A stretch of DNA of 43,101 nt from SAR202 cluster bacterium (GTDB taxonomy: Bacteria; Chloroflexota; Dehalococcoidia; Lucifugimonadales; VGZY01). The position numbers and the translations under genes were made by a program. Below the pieces are notes generated by a model that did not search any database, had not been told where the DNA came from, and saw nothing but the letters and a program-made list of their open reading frames with translations. Positions 42,715-43,101 of the stretch are shown piece by piece; position 1 is the first letter of the stretch; every line of letters starts with the position of its first letter. Location: positions 1 to 43,101 of the forward strand of contig VGZY01000019.1 in NCBI GenBank assembly GCA_016872355.1, in the 5' to 3' direction.

Positions 42715-42974
42715 CTATTGCACGGGGATGTTGCCGCAGGCGTTGTAGATGGACATCTCCGCGTAGGACTTGTGAAGATTAATGGCGTGATTGCCGTCAG
42801 TAAACACGTTGAGCGGCTCAGGCACCAGCGTGGTGGACTGTCCCTTGACCACGTCCGACAGCGAGAACCTCACCCTGCCGAGGTTTGGCCCGCAAGTTCC
42901 GAAGTGAATGTGCACCGGCTGCGGCTCGTTCTCCGGAGTGCCTCCGTTTCGGCGCCTGCGCCGGCTGCCGGGAC
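42715..42974 (-). pseudogene. 3' remnant of a small HIH-motif secreted-type protein, cut by the IS
   Basis: The frame reads PQPVHIHFGTCGPNLGRV in its middle and ends IYNACGNIPVQ. It resembles the C-terminal half of small lipoprotein-like proteins with HIHxGxC and INVHKS motifs (here INLHKS), which are related to CHRD or SOD-like copper domains. The coding frame is open straight back into the IS boundary at 42975 and no upstream start or signal peptide exists, so the 5' half was displaced by the insertion. A 66-residue frame from an internal ATG is unlikely to be functional. Confidence 0.6.
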
Positions 42975-43101
42975 TGTCTTTGCTCAGTGATATTGTCAGT
43001 AGGTAACTGCTCAGTGAATATGTCAGTCCATGAGAGGACTACATTTGACCGAGCGAGAAGCGAAGAGAGCACAGATACTGAACCTTGTTCTGGAGGGGCG
43101 T
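42975..43101 (+). mobile_element. Insertion sequence, right-hand copy (5' end only, runs off the window)
   Basis: Identical in reverse complement to 32-158. It starts TGTCTTTGCTCAGTGATATT, carries the same doubled GCTCAGTGA motif and continues into the transposase gene. Together with the left copy it marks both ends of the window. Confidence 0.8.
43030..43101 (+). CDS. Transposase, N-terminal fragment (truncated by window edge)
   Basis: Twenty-four codons from ATG 43030 to the window end, identical to the first 24 codons of the left-hand copy (start MRGLHLTEREAKRAQILNLV). Same ISNCY-like helix-turn-helix start; the remainder lies outside the window. Confidence 0.65.
   Translation, partial: MRGLHLTEREAKRAQILNLVLEGR

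Overview
The window reads as one complete contig from a bacterium with high GC content and dense, mostly short intergenic spacing. It is most like Chloroflexota (the Dehalococcoidia/SAR202 side). That placement is an inference from gene content: acyl-CoA, amidohydrolase and D-aminoacylase-type catabolic genes, a two-component E1 pyruvate dehydrogenase, and FmdB and DUF971 proteins. I found no rRNA or tRNA gene that would settle it. The first 158 bases and the last 127 bases are the same insertion-sequence end in opposite orientation (positions 32-158 are the exact reverse complement of 42975-43101), so the sequence probably stops at both ends because an assembler ran into a multicopy IS.

Layout. 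238-4663 (+): two tandem pairs of amidohydrolase-family genes, each a metal-site-less member followed by an intact one, then a class III aminotransferase. 4726-5361 (+): two small membrane proteins. 5501-7608: FmdB (-), trpB (+), and a DUF4258/YgiT-zinc-finger toxin-antitoxin pair (-). 7693-12618 (-): pyruvate dehydrogenase complex, lpdA upstream of pdhA-pdhB-pdhC. 12787-13200 (-): DUF35 zinc-ribbon/OB protein. 13300-16125 (+): a promoter and structured leader RNA followed by a DUF2520 Rossmann protein, panB and panC, a pantothenate operon. 16136-20773: DUF971 (-), then comEA, a small membrane gene, comEC and rph (+). 20918-26090 (-): D-aminoacylase and a two-ATPase/two-permease ABC export operon. 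26211-27767 (+): a polytopic GT-C-like membrane protein. 27772-31101 (-): an acyl-CoA catabolic cluster (enoyl-CoA hydratase, CoA ligase, two MaoC-type hot-dog proteins). 31302-32042 (+): DUF4350-like protein.

The most notable part is 32415-35176 (+), a two-gene operon with an ATGA overlap and visibly lower GC than its surroundings. It encodes a DUF4365 PD-(D/E)XK-type nuclease fused to an APAZ domain and a catalytically dead short prokaryotic Argonaute (MID-PIWI). This matches the architecture of SPARDA-type defence, in which a guided Argonaute senses invader nucleic acid and unleashes a collateral nuclease. It looks horizontally acquired.

After the island come a class V aminotransferase (-), a 546-base gene-free stretch with a large nested inverted-repeat element, a coiled-coil protein with prmC and prfA (-), and a large multi-PAS hybrid histidine kinase (-) broken by a one-base shift in a C6 run. 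Last is the 3' remnant of a small gene that the right-hand IS cuts off. A second theme is a family of intergenic inverted arrays built from 7-8 base direct repeats, at several places in 22.5-37 kb.
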